Shown here one piece after another: positions 26,927-35,763 of a stretch of 64,000 nucleotides of DNA. Within the stretch, counting starts at the first letter, position 1, and every line of letters starts with the position of its first letter. Under the pieces are notes generated by a model. It did no database searches. It worked only from the letters and a program-made list of their open reading frames with translations, and was not told the origin of the DNA. Both the position numbers and the translations under genes were made by a program. The DNA lies in the NCBI RefSeq assembly GCF_028898845.1, contig NZ_CP118574.1:248001-312000 (forward strand). The letters are read 5' to 3'. This DNA is from Streptomyces sp. WZ-12. Its GTDB lineage: Bacteria; Actinomycetota; Actinomycetes; Streptomycetales; Streptomycetaceae.

Positions 26927-27691
26927 TCAGGCCGCGGTGCCCGACGTGTTGCGGCGACGCAGCATGTAGGCACCGGCGCCCAGACCACCGAGCATCAGGA
27001 CGGAGCCGGCGGCCAGACCGCTGCCGGACATCGCCATCCCGCCGCCACCGGTGTGGACGCCACCGTGCGGACGGCGGCCCCAGTGGTCGTGGCCGCCGCG
27101 ACCGTGGTCACGGTCGCCGCCGCGGTCGCGGTCGCCGCGGCCGTTGTCGTCACGGTCACCACGGCCATAGTCGTCACGGTCACCACGGCCATGGTCACGG
27201 TCGCGGTCACCACGGCCACGGCCGTGGTCACGGTCACGGTCGCCACGACCGTGCTCGTCGCCCCAGTCGCCGATCACGTGCATGGCCAGGGCGCCGCCAC
27301 CGGTGTGCACGCCGCCGTGCGGCCGGCGGTGGTGGCCCCAACCGCCGTAGTCGCGATCGCCGCGGCCGTTGTCGTCGCGGTCGCCACGGCCATAGTCGTC
27401 ACGGTCACCGCGACCGTTGTCACGGTCACCGCGACCGTTGTCACGGTCACCACGACCGTGGTCACGGCCGCCACGACCGTTGTCACGGTCACCACGACCG
27501 TGGTCACGGCCGCCGCGGCCGTGGTCACGACCGCCTCTGCCGTGGTCGTTGTCGTGGTCATTGCCGCTGACGGAGGTGGCGCTGCCCGAGGCGAAGTCCT
27601 CGACCAGGCCCATGGCACTCGCAGCGGGGGCGGAGATGGTGAGTGCCGCCGTGATGGCGGCGGAAGCGAACAGTGTGCGGGCAGTGCGCAT
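26927..27691 (-). CDS. Secreted RGD-repeat protein with duplicated HTGGG motif, probable sortase substrate
   Basis: 254 residues. A signal peptide (1-26, ending ASA) is followed by two low-complexity blocks (about 45-115 and 145-202) made of HGRGDRDNGRGDRD-like repeats with many RGD triplets. Each block ends in RRPHGGVHTGGG (122-133 and 206-217). After the second copy come a hydrophobic helix (225-243) and an RRR tail, the layout of a cell-wall sorting signal without LPXTG. Placed 184 bp upstream of the class F sortase gene, it is its likely substrate; the role of the RGD repeats is unknown. Confidence 0.8.
   Translation of the reverse strand: MRTARTLFASAAITAALTISAPAASAMGLVEDFASGSATSVSGNDHDNDHGRGGRDHGRGGRDHGRGDRDNGRGGRDHGRGDRDNGRGDRDNGRGDRDDYGRGDRDDNGRGDRDYGGWGHHRRPHGGVHTGGGALAMHVIGDWGDEHGRGDRDRDHGRGRGDRDRDHGRGDRDDYGRGDRDDNGRGDRDRGGDRDHGRGGHDHWGRRPHGGVHTGGGGMAMSGSGLAAGSVLMLGGLGAGAYMLRRRNTSGTAA
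27090..27560. repeat. Tandem repeat array inside the RGD protein gene
   Basis: Two arrays of imperfect 12- and 24-bp units on the theme CGGTCACCACGACCGTNGTCA encode the Gly-Arg-Gly-Asp-Arg-Asp repeats. They are separated by a unique segment at about 27260-27345. Unit copies differ mainly at synonymous positions, and such arrays change copy number easily. Confidence 0.75.
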
Positions 27692-28517
27692 GGAGACATG
27701 TTCCTTTCGGCGCGACTGCGAAGGCTGACACTTCGTCTGCACATCGGATCGCAGTAGCGACGTGATCACCGTCAGTCCGAATCCGGCTCGGCACCACCGG
27801 AGAACGTCGCATTTGGGGGACAACATCGGCTCTTCGGGTGGCCGGGGGCGAGGTATTCACCCGTTGGACGGCGCTCAGCTCCGGCGTGTCGTCATCAAGG
27901 TGGGCTAGGGACCGGCTAAAGGGGCCCGAGGAGGGCGACATCGGCACGCGCCGGACCCGATGGCGCGGGCCCGCAGGCTGACGGGGCATCGGGAACCGGT
28001 ACACGGTCACCACCAAACCTGCGCCAAGGCATTTCCCAGGCACGGCACCGTGGGAATCGGAACGGTCGGCGACCGAGGGGCTGAGTGCCTGGCAATGACT
28101 TGCAGAACAGACAGTCGCTCCCGGCTGCCTGGCGCGTTCCCATGACGTGACGTCAATTGGCTCGGTGCGTCCGTAGAGTCCGGGGTGGGGCGGGCGAGCA
28201 GGGTGGCGGCGGAGGGACGGTGACCAGCGGAGGGCCATCGAAGGTCCGGGGCCGCCCGCGGTCCTCATCGACGTCGGCGGAGGCTCTCACCGGAACAACT
28301 GCCGGCAGCCGACGCCGAGCGGAGCGACCGGCTGGGGAATTCCCAACGCGCCTTCCTGGCAGCCCTGTTCGACGGCAACGATGATCGAGCGCTGATCTAC
28401 CGGACCGGGCAGGAAGCCCGGTGAGGCATCCTGCCCGGAGCCGCGGGGTGCTCGCCGACACGGGGGTGTGGGAAGCGGGTGAGTCGCCTCGGTGTCGGGT
28501 GGGGGCCGTCGCGCCGT
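27692..28517. other. 826-bp region without a convincing gene; one hairpin
   Basis: This region holds the promoter of the RGD-protein/sortase unit. It also holds a hairpin CCGGGCAGGA (28405-28414) / TCCTGCCCGG (28429-28438), which probably terminates the Mut7-C gene. A weak RGRPR-containing frame near 28240 recalls the start of a TetR protein but is broken. I call no gene. Confidence 0.4.
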
Positions 28518-29255
28518 TCAGCCGGTGCCGGCCCGCAGCGCCTCCTGGACGATCGCCTCCAGGCGGGCGTGATGGGCCCCGCGCCAGTAGACCCGTCCGC
28601 ACGAGGTGCACTGCGCGAAGACGTCGTAGGTGCGCTGCGTGCCGTGTTGGAGTTGCTGTTGGACGGAGTCCTTGTCGGCGGCGGACAGACGGCCGTTGCA
28701 GGCGGTGCAGCGCGTCCAGGGATCCAGCGTTGGGGCGAACCGGCCGAGCACATCGCGGAGTTGGTCGTCCGGGCGGTCGCTGTAGATGTAGGCCCCGGCC
28801 CAGAGCTCGCGCCGCTGGAGCAACCCGCGGTCCCGGGAGAGCAGCACCCGCCGTTCCTTCGCGGAGAGTGCGGCCAGCGCCGCGTCGCCCGGGTCCTCGT
28901 TGGTGTAGGCCGCGTCGACGCCCAGCAGCCGCAGCCGGCGGGCCAGGGTGCCGAGGTGCACGTCGAGGAGGAACCGCAGTGGCGCGCCGGGGATGCGTTG
29001 CGGCCGCTCGACCGCGTGGACCTCGATGCGTTCGCCCTGCTGCGGCACATGGGAGACGGGCGCCTCGACGCCGTCCACGACCAGTCGTCCGACCTCGGTG
29101 AGCGGGACGCCCAGCGACTCGACGACATGGCCCAGCGTCGAGGCACCGTCGGTCACCAGGGGCGCGCGGCCGGCGCTGCGCTCCGCGCCGACGAAGAGGT
29201 GCAGTTCAGGGGCGAAACTGAGGTCGATCTCGGGACCGTTCACGTCGCACAGCAT
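28518..29255 (-). CDS. Mut7-C RNase-domain protein with N-terminal ubiquitin-like domain
   Basis: 245 residues from ATG 29255. Residues 10-90 form a ThiS/MoaD-like ubiquitin fold (SFAPELHLFVG...GVPLTEVGRLVVDG...PQQGERIEV). The Mut7-C PIN-like domain follows: RFLLDVHLGTLARRLRLLGVDA, then the acidic KERRVLLSRDRGLL. It ends with a zinc ribbon (CTACNG ... CTSCGRVYW). The family is thought to be an RNase; cellular targets are unknown. Confidence 0.88.
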   Translation of the reverse strand: MLCDVNGPEIDLSFAPELHLFVGAERSAGRAPLVTDGASTLGHVVESLGVPLTEVGRLVVDGVEAPVSHVPQQGERIEVHAVERPQRIPGAPLRFLLDVHLGTLARRLRLLGVDAAYTNEDPGDAALAALSAKERRVLLSRDRGLLQRRELWAGAYIYSDRPDDQLRDVLGRFAPTLDPWTRCTACNGRLSAADKDSVQQQLQHGTQRTYDVFAQCTSCGRVYWRGAHHARLEAIVQEALRAGTG

Positions 29256-29672
29256 GGCATCGGGCGGGCGGTGACAGCCAGCGGATTCTCGGGTGGCGGG
29301 GGTCCGCGGGCAGGCCCGCCCGGGCGTGCGCGGGGCGTGCGTGCTGCGCACGGAACGTAGCGGTGCGGCGGGCGGATCGTGGGCCGCGAGGAGACCGGTT
29401 CGGCCGTCCCAGGTGATCGACGCGCTCACCGCCGGGCGGCCCCGCGGCGGCCGCGACCGGCACCCTGGGACTACGGGATGTCCACCACCCCGAGTACCCC
29501 ACTGCACTGCGGATGGAGGACGTCACTCCCCGCGGCTCCTCCGCTGGAACGACGATGCGCGCGCCCGGTCTGCGTACGGTGAGCAGTGTGCAGCCGGCCC
29601 CATGGCGCGGTGCTGTGCCGAGTCTTGTGGAACGTCGAAACATGTCGCGAGTCGAGAGAGGCGGGACGGCAG
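29256..29672. other. Intergenic region between divergent Mut7-C and P450 genes
   Basis: 417 very GC-rich bases, expected to carry both promoters. Frames here are open on both strands through base composition alone; no start site or protein family could be supported. Confidence 0.35.
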
Positions 29673-30992
29673 ATGCCGGAAAATCCGCAATCCCCGCAGG
29701 CCACGCAGACCCCTCGGACCCCTCCAGTCCCCGAGGCCCCCGAGATATCCGCCTCGTCGCGACCCCCGTCCGCCGGCCCGGCGCAGCCTCCCGAGACGCT
29801 CCCGTTGCTCGATCTGGCCGCCTACGGCGAGGACTTCGTCGCCGACCCGTATCCGTACTACGCCAAGCTGCGCGCCCAGGGACCCCTTCACCGGGTGCGC
29901 ACGCCGCACGGCCAGGAAGCGTGGCTGGTCGTCGGCCATGAGGCGGTCCGCTCCGCGCTCGCCGATCCGCGCCTGGGCAAGGACTGGAGCAGCGCCAACC
30001 TGCAACGCGTGGTCGGCGACGACGCTCCCCTGTTCACCAACATGCTGGACGCGGACCCGCCGCATCACACCCGGCTGCGGAAGCTGGTGGCGAAGGAGTT
30101 CACGTCCCGCCGCGTCGAGGCGCTCCGCCCCCGTGTGCAGCACATCACCGACGAGCTCCTCGACGCGATGCTGGCTGCGCCGGACCGCCGCGCCGACCTC
30201 ATCGAGGCGCTGGCCTTCCCGCTGCCGATGACCGTCATCTGCGAGCTGCTGGGCGTGCCCTCCATGGACCGCGACGCCTTCCGCGCCTGGTCACAGGAGA
30301 TCGTCTCGCCGACCGGTCAGGAAGCGGTGCAGAGCGCCGTCCTGGCGATGTCCGAGTACCTCACCGCCCTGATTGAGCGCCAACGCCACGAGCCCGTGGA
30401 CGGGTTGCTCAGCGCCCTGATCCAGACCAGCGACGAGGATGGTGACCGGCTCTCCCACGCAGAGCTGATCGGTACGGCGTTCCTGCTGCTCGTCGCCGGC
30501 CACGAGACGACGGTCAGTCTGATCTCCAACGGAGTCCGGGCCCTACTGGAGCACCCCGCCCAACTGGCCGCCCTACGGGCCGACGGTGGCTTGTTGGACA
30601 ACGCCGTGGAGGAGATGCTGCGCTACGACGGCCCGGTGGAGACCGCCACTTGGCGTTTCGCGGCCGAGCCGGTGGAGGTCGGCGGCACCGTGATTCCCAC
30701 CGGCTCCCCCGTTCTGGTCTCGCTCGCCTCGGCCTCCCGGGATCCCGAACGGTTCGACGGCGCCGACGACTTCGACATCACCCGCGACCCGCGCGGTCAC
30801 GTCGCCTTCGGCCACGGCATCCACTTCTGCCTCGGCGCACCGTTGGCCCGTCTGGAGGGCCGGATCGCTCTGCGCTCCCTCCTGGACCGCTGCCCGGACC
30901 TCGCCCTGGACACCACCGCGGCCACCCCGACCTGGCGCCCCGGCCTCCTCATGCGCGGTATGCACCACCTCCCGATCCTCTGGGACGCATGA
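29673..30992 (+). CDS. Cytochrome P450 (CYP107-like)
   Basis: 439 residues from ATG 29673, where a Pro/Ser/Thr-rich leader of about 40 residues precedes the P450 fold. The I-helix is LLVAGHETTVSL, the K-helix EEMLRYDGPVETATWR and the haem loop FGHGIHFCLG with Cys386. It is a cytosolic class I enzyme needing ferredoxin and a reductase, neither encoded nearby. Possible roles are secondary-metabolite tailoring or xenobiotic oxidation. Confidence 0.94.
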   Translation: MPENPQSPQATQTPRTPPVPEAPEISASSRPPSAGPAQPPETLPLLDLAAYGEDFVADPYPYYAKLRAQGPLHRVRTPHGQEAWLVVGHEAVRSALADPRLGKDWSSANLQRVVGDDAPLFTNMLDADPPHHTRLRKLVAKEFTSRRVEALRPRVQHITDELLDAMLAAPDRRADLIEALAFPLPMTVICELLGVPSMDRDAFRAWSQEIVSPTGQEAVQSAVLAMSEYLTALIERQRHEPVDGLLSALIQTSDEDGDRLSHAELIGTAFLLLVAGHETTVSLISNGVRALLEHPAQLAALRADGGLLDNAVEEMLRYDGPVETATWRFAAEPVEVGGTVIPTGSPVLVSLASASRDPERFDGADDFDITRDPRGHVAFGHGIHFCLGAPLARLEGRIALRSLLDRCPDLALDTTAATPTWRPGLLMRGMHHLPILWDA

Positions 30993-31098
30993 CCTGCCCG
31001 GCTACGAGCCGGCGTCGCGCCGCGGCACAACACACCGCCGACCGGCCCTCCGACCGGTCGGCACGGACGCTGTCACTGCCGTGTGCGACAGTGTTGTC

Positions 31099-31794
31099 AT
31101 GAAGACCATCGGGCTGATCGGCGGCATGAGTTGGGAGTCCTCTGCCGAGTACTACCGCCTGCTGAACGAGCTGACGCGGCAGCGGTTGGGCGGGTTGCAC
31201 TCGGCCAAGTGCGTGCTCTATTCAGTGGACTTCGCGGAGATCGAACGCCTCCAGGTCGAGGGGAGATGGGACGAGGCCGGCGTCGTCCTGGCCGAGGCCG
31301 CCAAGGCCCTGGAGGCGGCGGGGGCCGAGTTGCTGCTGATCTGCACCAACACCATGCACAAGGTCGCCGACCAGGTGTCGTCTGCCGTCGGCGTGCCCGT
31401 TCTGCACCTCGCCGACACCACCGCGGAGGCCGTGCGCGGCAAGGGACTTCGCCGCGTCGGGCTGCTGGGCACCGCGTTCACCATGGAGCAGGACTTCTAC
31501 CGCGGCCGCCTGGCGGGCCACGGCCTTGAGGTGCTGGTCCCCGAGGCCGTCGGACGCGAGACCGTCCACCGCGTGATCTACGAGGAGTTGTGCCTGGGCA
31601 TCGTCAAGGAGGAGTCCCGGGACGCCTTCGTCGCCGTCATCGACGACCTGATCGCCGCCGGGGCCGAGGGCATCGTCCTCGGTTGCACCGAGATCGAACT
31701 CCTCATCCGCCCGCAGGACAGTCCGGTACCCGTTTTCCCGACGACTCGCCTGCATGTCGAGGCAGCGCTGACCCGGGCGCTGGCCGGCCCATGA
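31099..31794 (+). CDS. Aspartate/glutamate racemase family protein
   Basis: 231 residues. Start MKTIGLIGGMSWESSAEYYR is typical of the Asp/Glu racemase family (YgeA/RacX type). The two catalytic cysteines appear in LLICTNTMHK and VLGCTEIELL. It interconverts L- and D-acidic or other amino acids without a cofactor. The gene stands alone 106 bp after the P450 gene. Confidence 0.9.
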   Translation: MKTIGLIGGMSWESSAEYYRLLNELTRQRLGGLHSAKCVLYSVDFAEIERLQVEGRWDEAGVVLAEAAKALEAAGAELLLICTNTMHKVADQVSSAVGVPVLHLADTTAEAVRGKGLRRVGLLGTAFTMEQDFYRGRLAGHGLEVLVPEAVGRETVHRVIYEELCLGIVKEESRDAFVAVIDDLIAAGAEGIVLGCTEIELLIRPQDSPVPVFPTTRLHVEAALTRALAGP

Positions 31795-31909
31795 ACCTTC
31801 CCGCTCCGTGCGGAACCTTCCACCAACTCATCCGTCCTGTAAGAGCGTTCGGTCCGTTCCGGCCCGTGACCGCCCGCCCCGGGCTTGACGCGAAGACGGG
31901 TACGCTGAC

Positions 31910-32188
31910 GTGGTGTCTCATACCGAGTTGGAACGCTTAGCGCGCATCCGGATACAGATCACCGGAGAAACCCTCGAACGCGCCCTCGCCGTTCTGCGTG
32001 GAGACACCACCGATGCTGAGGCCACCACCGCCCCCGCCCTACGGGCCGTCCCTGACCCCGGGTCTGGGTCTGTGTCTGGGTCTGGGTCTGGGTCTGAAGC
32101 ATCCGCAACCCAGTCCGCACAGGACGCGGACACCGAGCCGCCTCGCCAGTCACCGCCGCCCCGTCGCCGGCACCTGCGCAGCGTGTAA
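31910..32188 (+). CDS. Small hypothetical protein with Gly-Ser repeat linker
   Basis: 92 residues from GTG 31910 (or 31913). The first 32 residues (VSHTELERLARIRIQITGETLERALAVLRG) look like a folded helical segment. The rest is low complexity, with a PGSGSVSGSGSGS stretch encoded by a GGGTCT repeat and a basic end. No ribosome site is evident. Family not recognised. Confidence 0.5.
   Translation: MVSHTELERLARIRIQITGETLERALAVLRGDTTDAEATTAPALRAVPDPGSGSVSGSGSGSEASATQSAQDADTEPPRQSPPPRRRHLRSV
32060..32096. repeat. GGGTCT hexanucleotide microsatellite
   Basis: About six copies of GGGTCT, one changed to GTGTCT, inside the small hypothetical gene. Every unit adds Gly-Ser (one Val-Ser), so copy-number change keeps the frame. 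Confidence 0.8.
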
Positions 32189-32303
32189 CGCCCGGATGGC
32201 CCTTGTGCCGTCCGGACGGCTTCTCGTCGGCCTCATCGGCGAGGCGTGAGCCGGCTCGCCGGCACGCGGGGCCGCCACCCCAGCTCCATGGGCTCGGCAT
32301 CCT

Positions 32304-32534
32304 CTACAGGCTCAGCGCCCGCGCCAGCATGGGCGTCCGGGGCGCCTGGTGTCCTCCACTCGCCAGCATGCGGACCTCACCCCGATCACTGATCTCCGCG
32401 CGCACGATCCCCGATTCATCCTCGTAGATCGGATACCCGCCCGCTCCCGCCTGGTCCGTACGCCGGACGATCACGACGTCGTCCTCGACCGCGGGGGCCT
32501 GAAATACCAGCTCATAGCGTTCCGGGTAATCCAT
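32304..32534 (-). CDS. DUF6296-like small protein
   Basis: 76 residues from ATG 32534, 6 nt after GGGAGG. The sequence (MDYPERYELVFQ ... GIVRAEISDRGEVRMLASGG) resembles the small Streptomyces family I know as DUF6296, of unknown function. It is probably cytoplasmic, with no signal or membrane segment. It stands alone. Confidence 0.7.
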   Translation of the reverse strand: MDYPERYELVFQAPAVEDDVVIVRRTDQAGAGGYPIYEDESGIVRAEISDRGEVRMLASGGHQAPRTPMLARALSL

Positions 32535-32936
32535 CGGGGCCTCCCGATACTGCTCTGCGGGTACTGCCGCCGCGCTCGCCCTGCCGCCCCGCCACTGCTG
32601 CACGACACCGCGACCCCGGCCCTTCCATCGTCGCCCAAGTCAGCCCGCCACGCCTCACCGCCGCCGCTGCCTCGCATCAGGGGCATCTCATCAATCATTC
32701 AAGCAAAAATCGATGGGCTTGCCGCCTGTCACACCACGCTCCGACTCTTACCGTCGAAATTCCCGATCAAGGTAGACCCGTAGGTTGATGTCTCGTGCCT
32801 GTCCCACCGCGAGAATCAATACAACGAAGCGCCGACGAAGACCGATGGATGATCCACGCCGATGAACTCCCACTGCTGAACTCGACTCCACACACGTGTT
32901 TCTGAGCACCTCTCACTTCCAACTCCAGGAGATTCC
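32535..32936. other. Intergenic, unusually AT-rich in part
   Basis: Between divergent genes. The segment 32690-32770 (AAGCAAAAATCGATGG and following) is richer in A/T than its surroundings and probably holds promoters. No gene or repeat is evident. Confidence 0.35.
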
Positions 32937-34280
32937 ATGGCGATTGACCGCAGCACCCTCTGGCGTCCCGGTCTGGTCCTTACCGCGACAACCGCCGCGC
33001 TTTGCCTCCTGACCGTTCCCACCGCCGCCTCCGCCTCCACCGTCACCTCCCCCATCCCGTCGCCGACCACCAACGCGGTCACCCTGGCCACTCCGTCAAC
33101 GGCGCCGGGTCCTGCCCCGCACGCCACACTTGACCGGCTCGCCCTGCAGAGATCCCTCCAGGCTTTCCACGATGCCGGGATGTACGGCGCGTACTCGGCC
33201 GTGCGGGACGGCTCCGATGACTGGCACGGCGCGGCCGGCGTCGCCGACGTCGAGGCCGGGCGTCCCACCACTCCGCAGATGGAGCACCGCATCGGCAGCA
33301 TCACCAAGACCTTCACCGCGGTCGCCGTGCTCCAGGAGGTTGGCAAGGGTCACATCGATCTCGACGCGCCCATCGACCGCTATCTGCCCGACCTCATAAC
33401 TGGTGAGCGCGGCCGCGCCATCACCGTCCGGATGCTGCTCAACCACACCAGCGGTATTGGCGATTACTCCGGGAAGATCTTCACGACCGCGGACAGTCTG
33501 GAGGGCAACCGCTTCCACACGTTCCCTCCACAGGAGCTGGCCCGCCTCGGCATCGCGGCACCGCCCTTGGGCAAGCCCGGCGAGGCCCACCACTACTCCA
33601 ACACCAACTACGTCCTCGCCGGCCTCCTGTTGCGGAAGGTCACCGGCCAATCCCCCGAGACCTACATCACTGAGCACGTCATCCGCAAAGCCGGCCTGCG
33701 GCACACCTACTTCCCCCAGTCCCCCACCATCTCCGGGCCGCACGCGAAGATGTACGAGGCCGCCTACGGAGGCTTCAATCCGCCGCGTGACTTCAGCGTC
33801 TACAACATGTCCTGGGCCTCGACGGCCGGCTCCCTCGTCTCGACGATGCCCGACCTCAACCGCTTCTACCGCGCCCTCCTGGGCGGCGAGTTGCTCGCCC
33901 CGACGGAGTTGCGCCAGATGAAGACGACCGTGCCGATCCAGGGCTCCACCGCACGGTACGGCCTCGGTCTGCTCCGCATGGCCTCGCCCTCCTGCGGAGA
34001 GCTCTGGGGCCACAACGGTCTGGTGCTGGGCGCCATGACCTGGTCCCTCCACAGCGCGGACGGCCGCCGCCAGGTCTCCCTCGGCTTCAACCTCACCCGC
34101 TACCAGAAGCTCGACGCCACCGGTCAGCCGATACCTAGCCCCATCGACACCGCCATGAACGACCACCTCGCCCAGGCGGTATGCAGCACCGGAGGCAGCC
34201 CTCGCACCGACCGCCCCTCCCTCGCACCGTCCTCCTTGGCCGCCCAACTAGGCTCCATACCGGCCCAGCAGAGCCGGTAG
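32937..34280 (+). CDS. Secreted serine hydrolase, class C beta-lactamase/D-Ala-D-Ala carboxypeptidase fold
   Basis: 447 residues with a Sec signal (1-34, ending ASAS). Active-site motifs: SITK in RIGSITKTFTAV, YSNTNY (Tyr-x-Asn) and the C-terminal HNG in ELWGHNGLVLG in place of KTG. This arrangement fits the R61-type D,D-peptidase/esterase group. It acts outside the cell on peptidoglycan, a beta-lactam or an ester. The ATG follows CCAGGAGATTCC. Confidence 0.92.
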   Translation: MAIDRSTLWRPGLVLTATTAALCLLTVPTAASASTVTSPIPSPTTNAVTLATPSTAPGPAPHATLDRLALQRSLQAFHDAGMYGAYSAVRDGSDDWHGAAGVADVEAGRPTTPQMEHRIGSITKTFTAVAVLQEVGKGHIDLDAPIDRYLPDLITGERGRAITVRMLLNHTSGIGDYSGKIFTTADSLEGNRFHTFPPQELARLGIAAPPLGKPGEAHHYSNTNYVLAGLLLRKVTGQSPETYITEHVIRKAGLRHTYFPQSPTISGPHAKMYEAAYGGFNPPRDFSVYNMSWASTAGSLVSTMPDLNRFYRALLGGELLAPTELRQMKTTVPIQGSTARYGLGLLRMASPSCGELWGHNGLVLGAMTWSLHSADGRRQVSLGFNLTRYQKLDATGQPIPSPIDTAMNDHLAQAVCSTGGSPRTDRPSLAPSSLAAQLGSIPAQQSR

Positions 34281-34382
34281 CGCACTCGTCAACAGCTCGC
34301 TCATCAACTCCGCAAGCGCCCATCCACCGCGCTGCACCTGCCTCAGGACTTCCCCTGGCGCACCATCCACAGAGGACTGCCC

Positions 34383-34856
34383 ATGCCTGACGAAACGATC
34401 GATCCGATGGATCGGCTGCTCGCCGAGCGCGCCTGTGAACGGCTGATCATCGGCTTCGTCCACCGTCTCGACCTCGGCGACCCGGGCTCCGTCGCCGAAC
34501 TGTTCACGGACGACGGCGTCTGGGAATGGCCCCACGCCCAACGCCGTGTCGCCGGACGCGAAGCGTTGCGCGAGTACTTCGGCTCCCGCCCCGGGGACCG
34601 GCTGTCCCGACGCCTGATGACGAACATCCTGGTCTCCGTCACCTCCCCCACGACGGCGACCGCCACCTCCTACCTCACCACGTACCGGGTGGACGGCTTC
34701 GTCGACGGTATGGTCCCTCCCCAACTGCCCACCAACGTGGGCCACTACGAGGACACCTTCCGCAAGGTCGACGGCATATGGCTCCTCGCCACCCGGACCA
34801 CACACCTGGCCTTCGGGGCCGACACCCGGCGTCTCCCGCCCCCGAGCGAAAGCTGA
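34383..34856 (+). CDS. SnoaL-like (NTF2-fold) protein
   Basis: 157 residues. The helix-sheet pattern MDRLLAERACERLIIGFVHRLDLGDPGSVAELFTDDGVWEWP with later HYEDTFRKVDGIWLLATRT is the SnoaL_4 type. Such domains act as small cyclases, isomerases or hydroxylases; function here is open. It is 102 bp downstream of the hydrolase gene and may share its transcript; the terminator at 34908 ends the unit. Confidence 0.82.
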   Translation: MPDETIDPMDRLLAERACERLIIGFVHRLDLGDPGSVAELFTDDGVWEWPHAQRRVAGREALREYFGSRPGDRLSRRLMTNILVSVTSPTTATATSYLTTYRVDGFVDGMVPPQLPTNVGHYEDTFRKVDGIWLLATRTTHLAFGADTRRLPPPSES

Positions 34857-34907
34857 GCGGAAAGGAGCGGAGCAGAAAGAAGCGGAGCGGCAAGGAAGCG
34901 GCAAAGA

Positions 34908-34941
34908 GCCCCGCTCCCGGGCGTTGCCACGGGAGCGGGGC
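34908..34941 (+). terminator. Strong hairpin terminator
   Basis: Perfect 12-bp arms GCCCCGCTCCCG (34908-34919) and CGGGAGCGGGGC (34930-34941) with a 10-nt loop, 52 bp after the SnoaL gene stop. The sequence before it is an unusual A/G run. Confidence 0.8.
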
Positions 34942-35087
34942 GGGTCCGAGAAGCGCCAGCAGCTCGGATAGTTACGGGGCTACAGTACGGGCGACCACTG
35001 ACACTCCGCGCCGCCGCACCGTCAGGCCACCCCGCGGCCCCCGCCCGCGGATACACCACCCCGCGCGCCCGCGCGTCCCGACCAGCC

Positions 35088-35306
35088 CTACAGCAACCGC
35101 CAACGCCCCTCCGCACGCTCCCGGATCCCCCTGCAAAAGCTCAACCCCCGCTCCGCACACGCCTCATAAACATCACCCGATCCGGGGAACGCGCCACGAC
35201 CGCTGGCATTGTCGCTGCGCCCGAGAAATCCAGCCGAGAACGACTCGCGCGTCCGCTCGTCGCCGTGGGGGCTCTCATCCGCCCTGCCCCGCGGGTCCGT
35301 TGTCAC
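35088..35306 (-). CDS. Doubtful small ORF
   Basis: 72 codons from GTG 35306. The C-terminal half (GDVYEACAERGLSFCRGIRERAEG) looks protein-like and third positions are fairly GC-rich, but there is no ribosome site and no recognised family. The surrounding 570 bp (34942-35514) contains nothing else. Confidence 0.3.
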   Translation of the reverse strand: MTTDPRGRADESPHGDERTRESFSAGFLGRSDNASGRGAFPGSGDVYEACAERGLSFCRGIRERAEGRWRLL

Positions 35307-35514
35307 CGGGCGGAGCGGCAGCGGTCTTCCGTAGGCCGGATCGCATGACGCCCTGTTGACGGTTCGCGGGCCGGCGGACAGGGTGGGGCGAGCGCGGAGC
35401 GTGTGGGAATGGACACATGCAGGCAGCGAGGGGAGGGTGAGGTGCTGACGGTCTTTACTGGTCAGCGAGTTGAGGTGGAGTCAGGGCGATCAATGGAGCG
35501 GGCTCGGGGGCCTC

Positions 35515-35763
35515 ATGGCTGAACCGCGCGGGAATGCGTTGTCAGTGGCTGCCCCTAGCATGTCTCACATGTCCCCAACTCCTTCTGCCCATACGGCTAC
35601 GCCCGTTCCTGCGTCCGAGGCCAATGACTCGATCCGGCGTTTTGTGCGCGCCCGGCACGGTCTGGCCTGGACGGCGCAGGACATGGCGGAGTATGCGGTG
35701 CTGCTGGAGATCTGGACGCTAGCGGTGCGCGCTGAGGTCACGGAGGTCGTCGAGGCCGCCTAG
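35515..35763 (+). CDS. Small hypothetical protein
   Basis: 82 residues if read from ATG 35515 (after CGGGGG). Later ATGs at 35560 and 35569 are possible, and only the last 50 residues look folded: SIRRFVRARHGLAWTAQDMA then EYAVLLEIWTLAVRAEV. Two predicted helices, no membrane segment. Family not recognised. Confidence 0.5.
   Translation: MAEPRGNALSVAAPSMSHMSPTPSAHTATPVPASEANDSIRRFVRARHGLAWTAQDMAEYAVLLEIWTLAVRAEVTEVVEAA

Noticed and set aside
27090..27560. CRISPR array
   Set aside because: Repeats are contiguous coding units with no unique spacers of constant length, and lie inside an ORF with signal peptide and sorting-like tail.
24262..27570. Plus-strand open frame of 1102 codons
   Set aside because: It is the antisense shadow of the MHS symporter, sortase and RGD-protein genes, composed of Gly/Arg/His/Asp-rich nonsense. 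The minus-strand frames carry clear family motifs.
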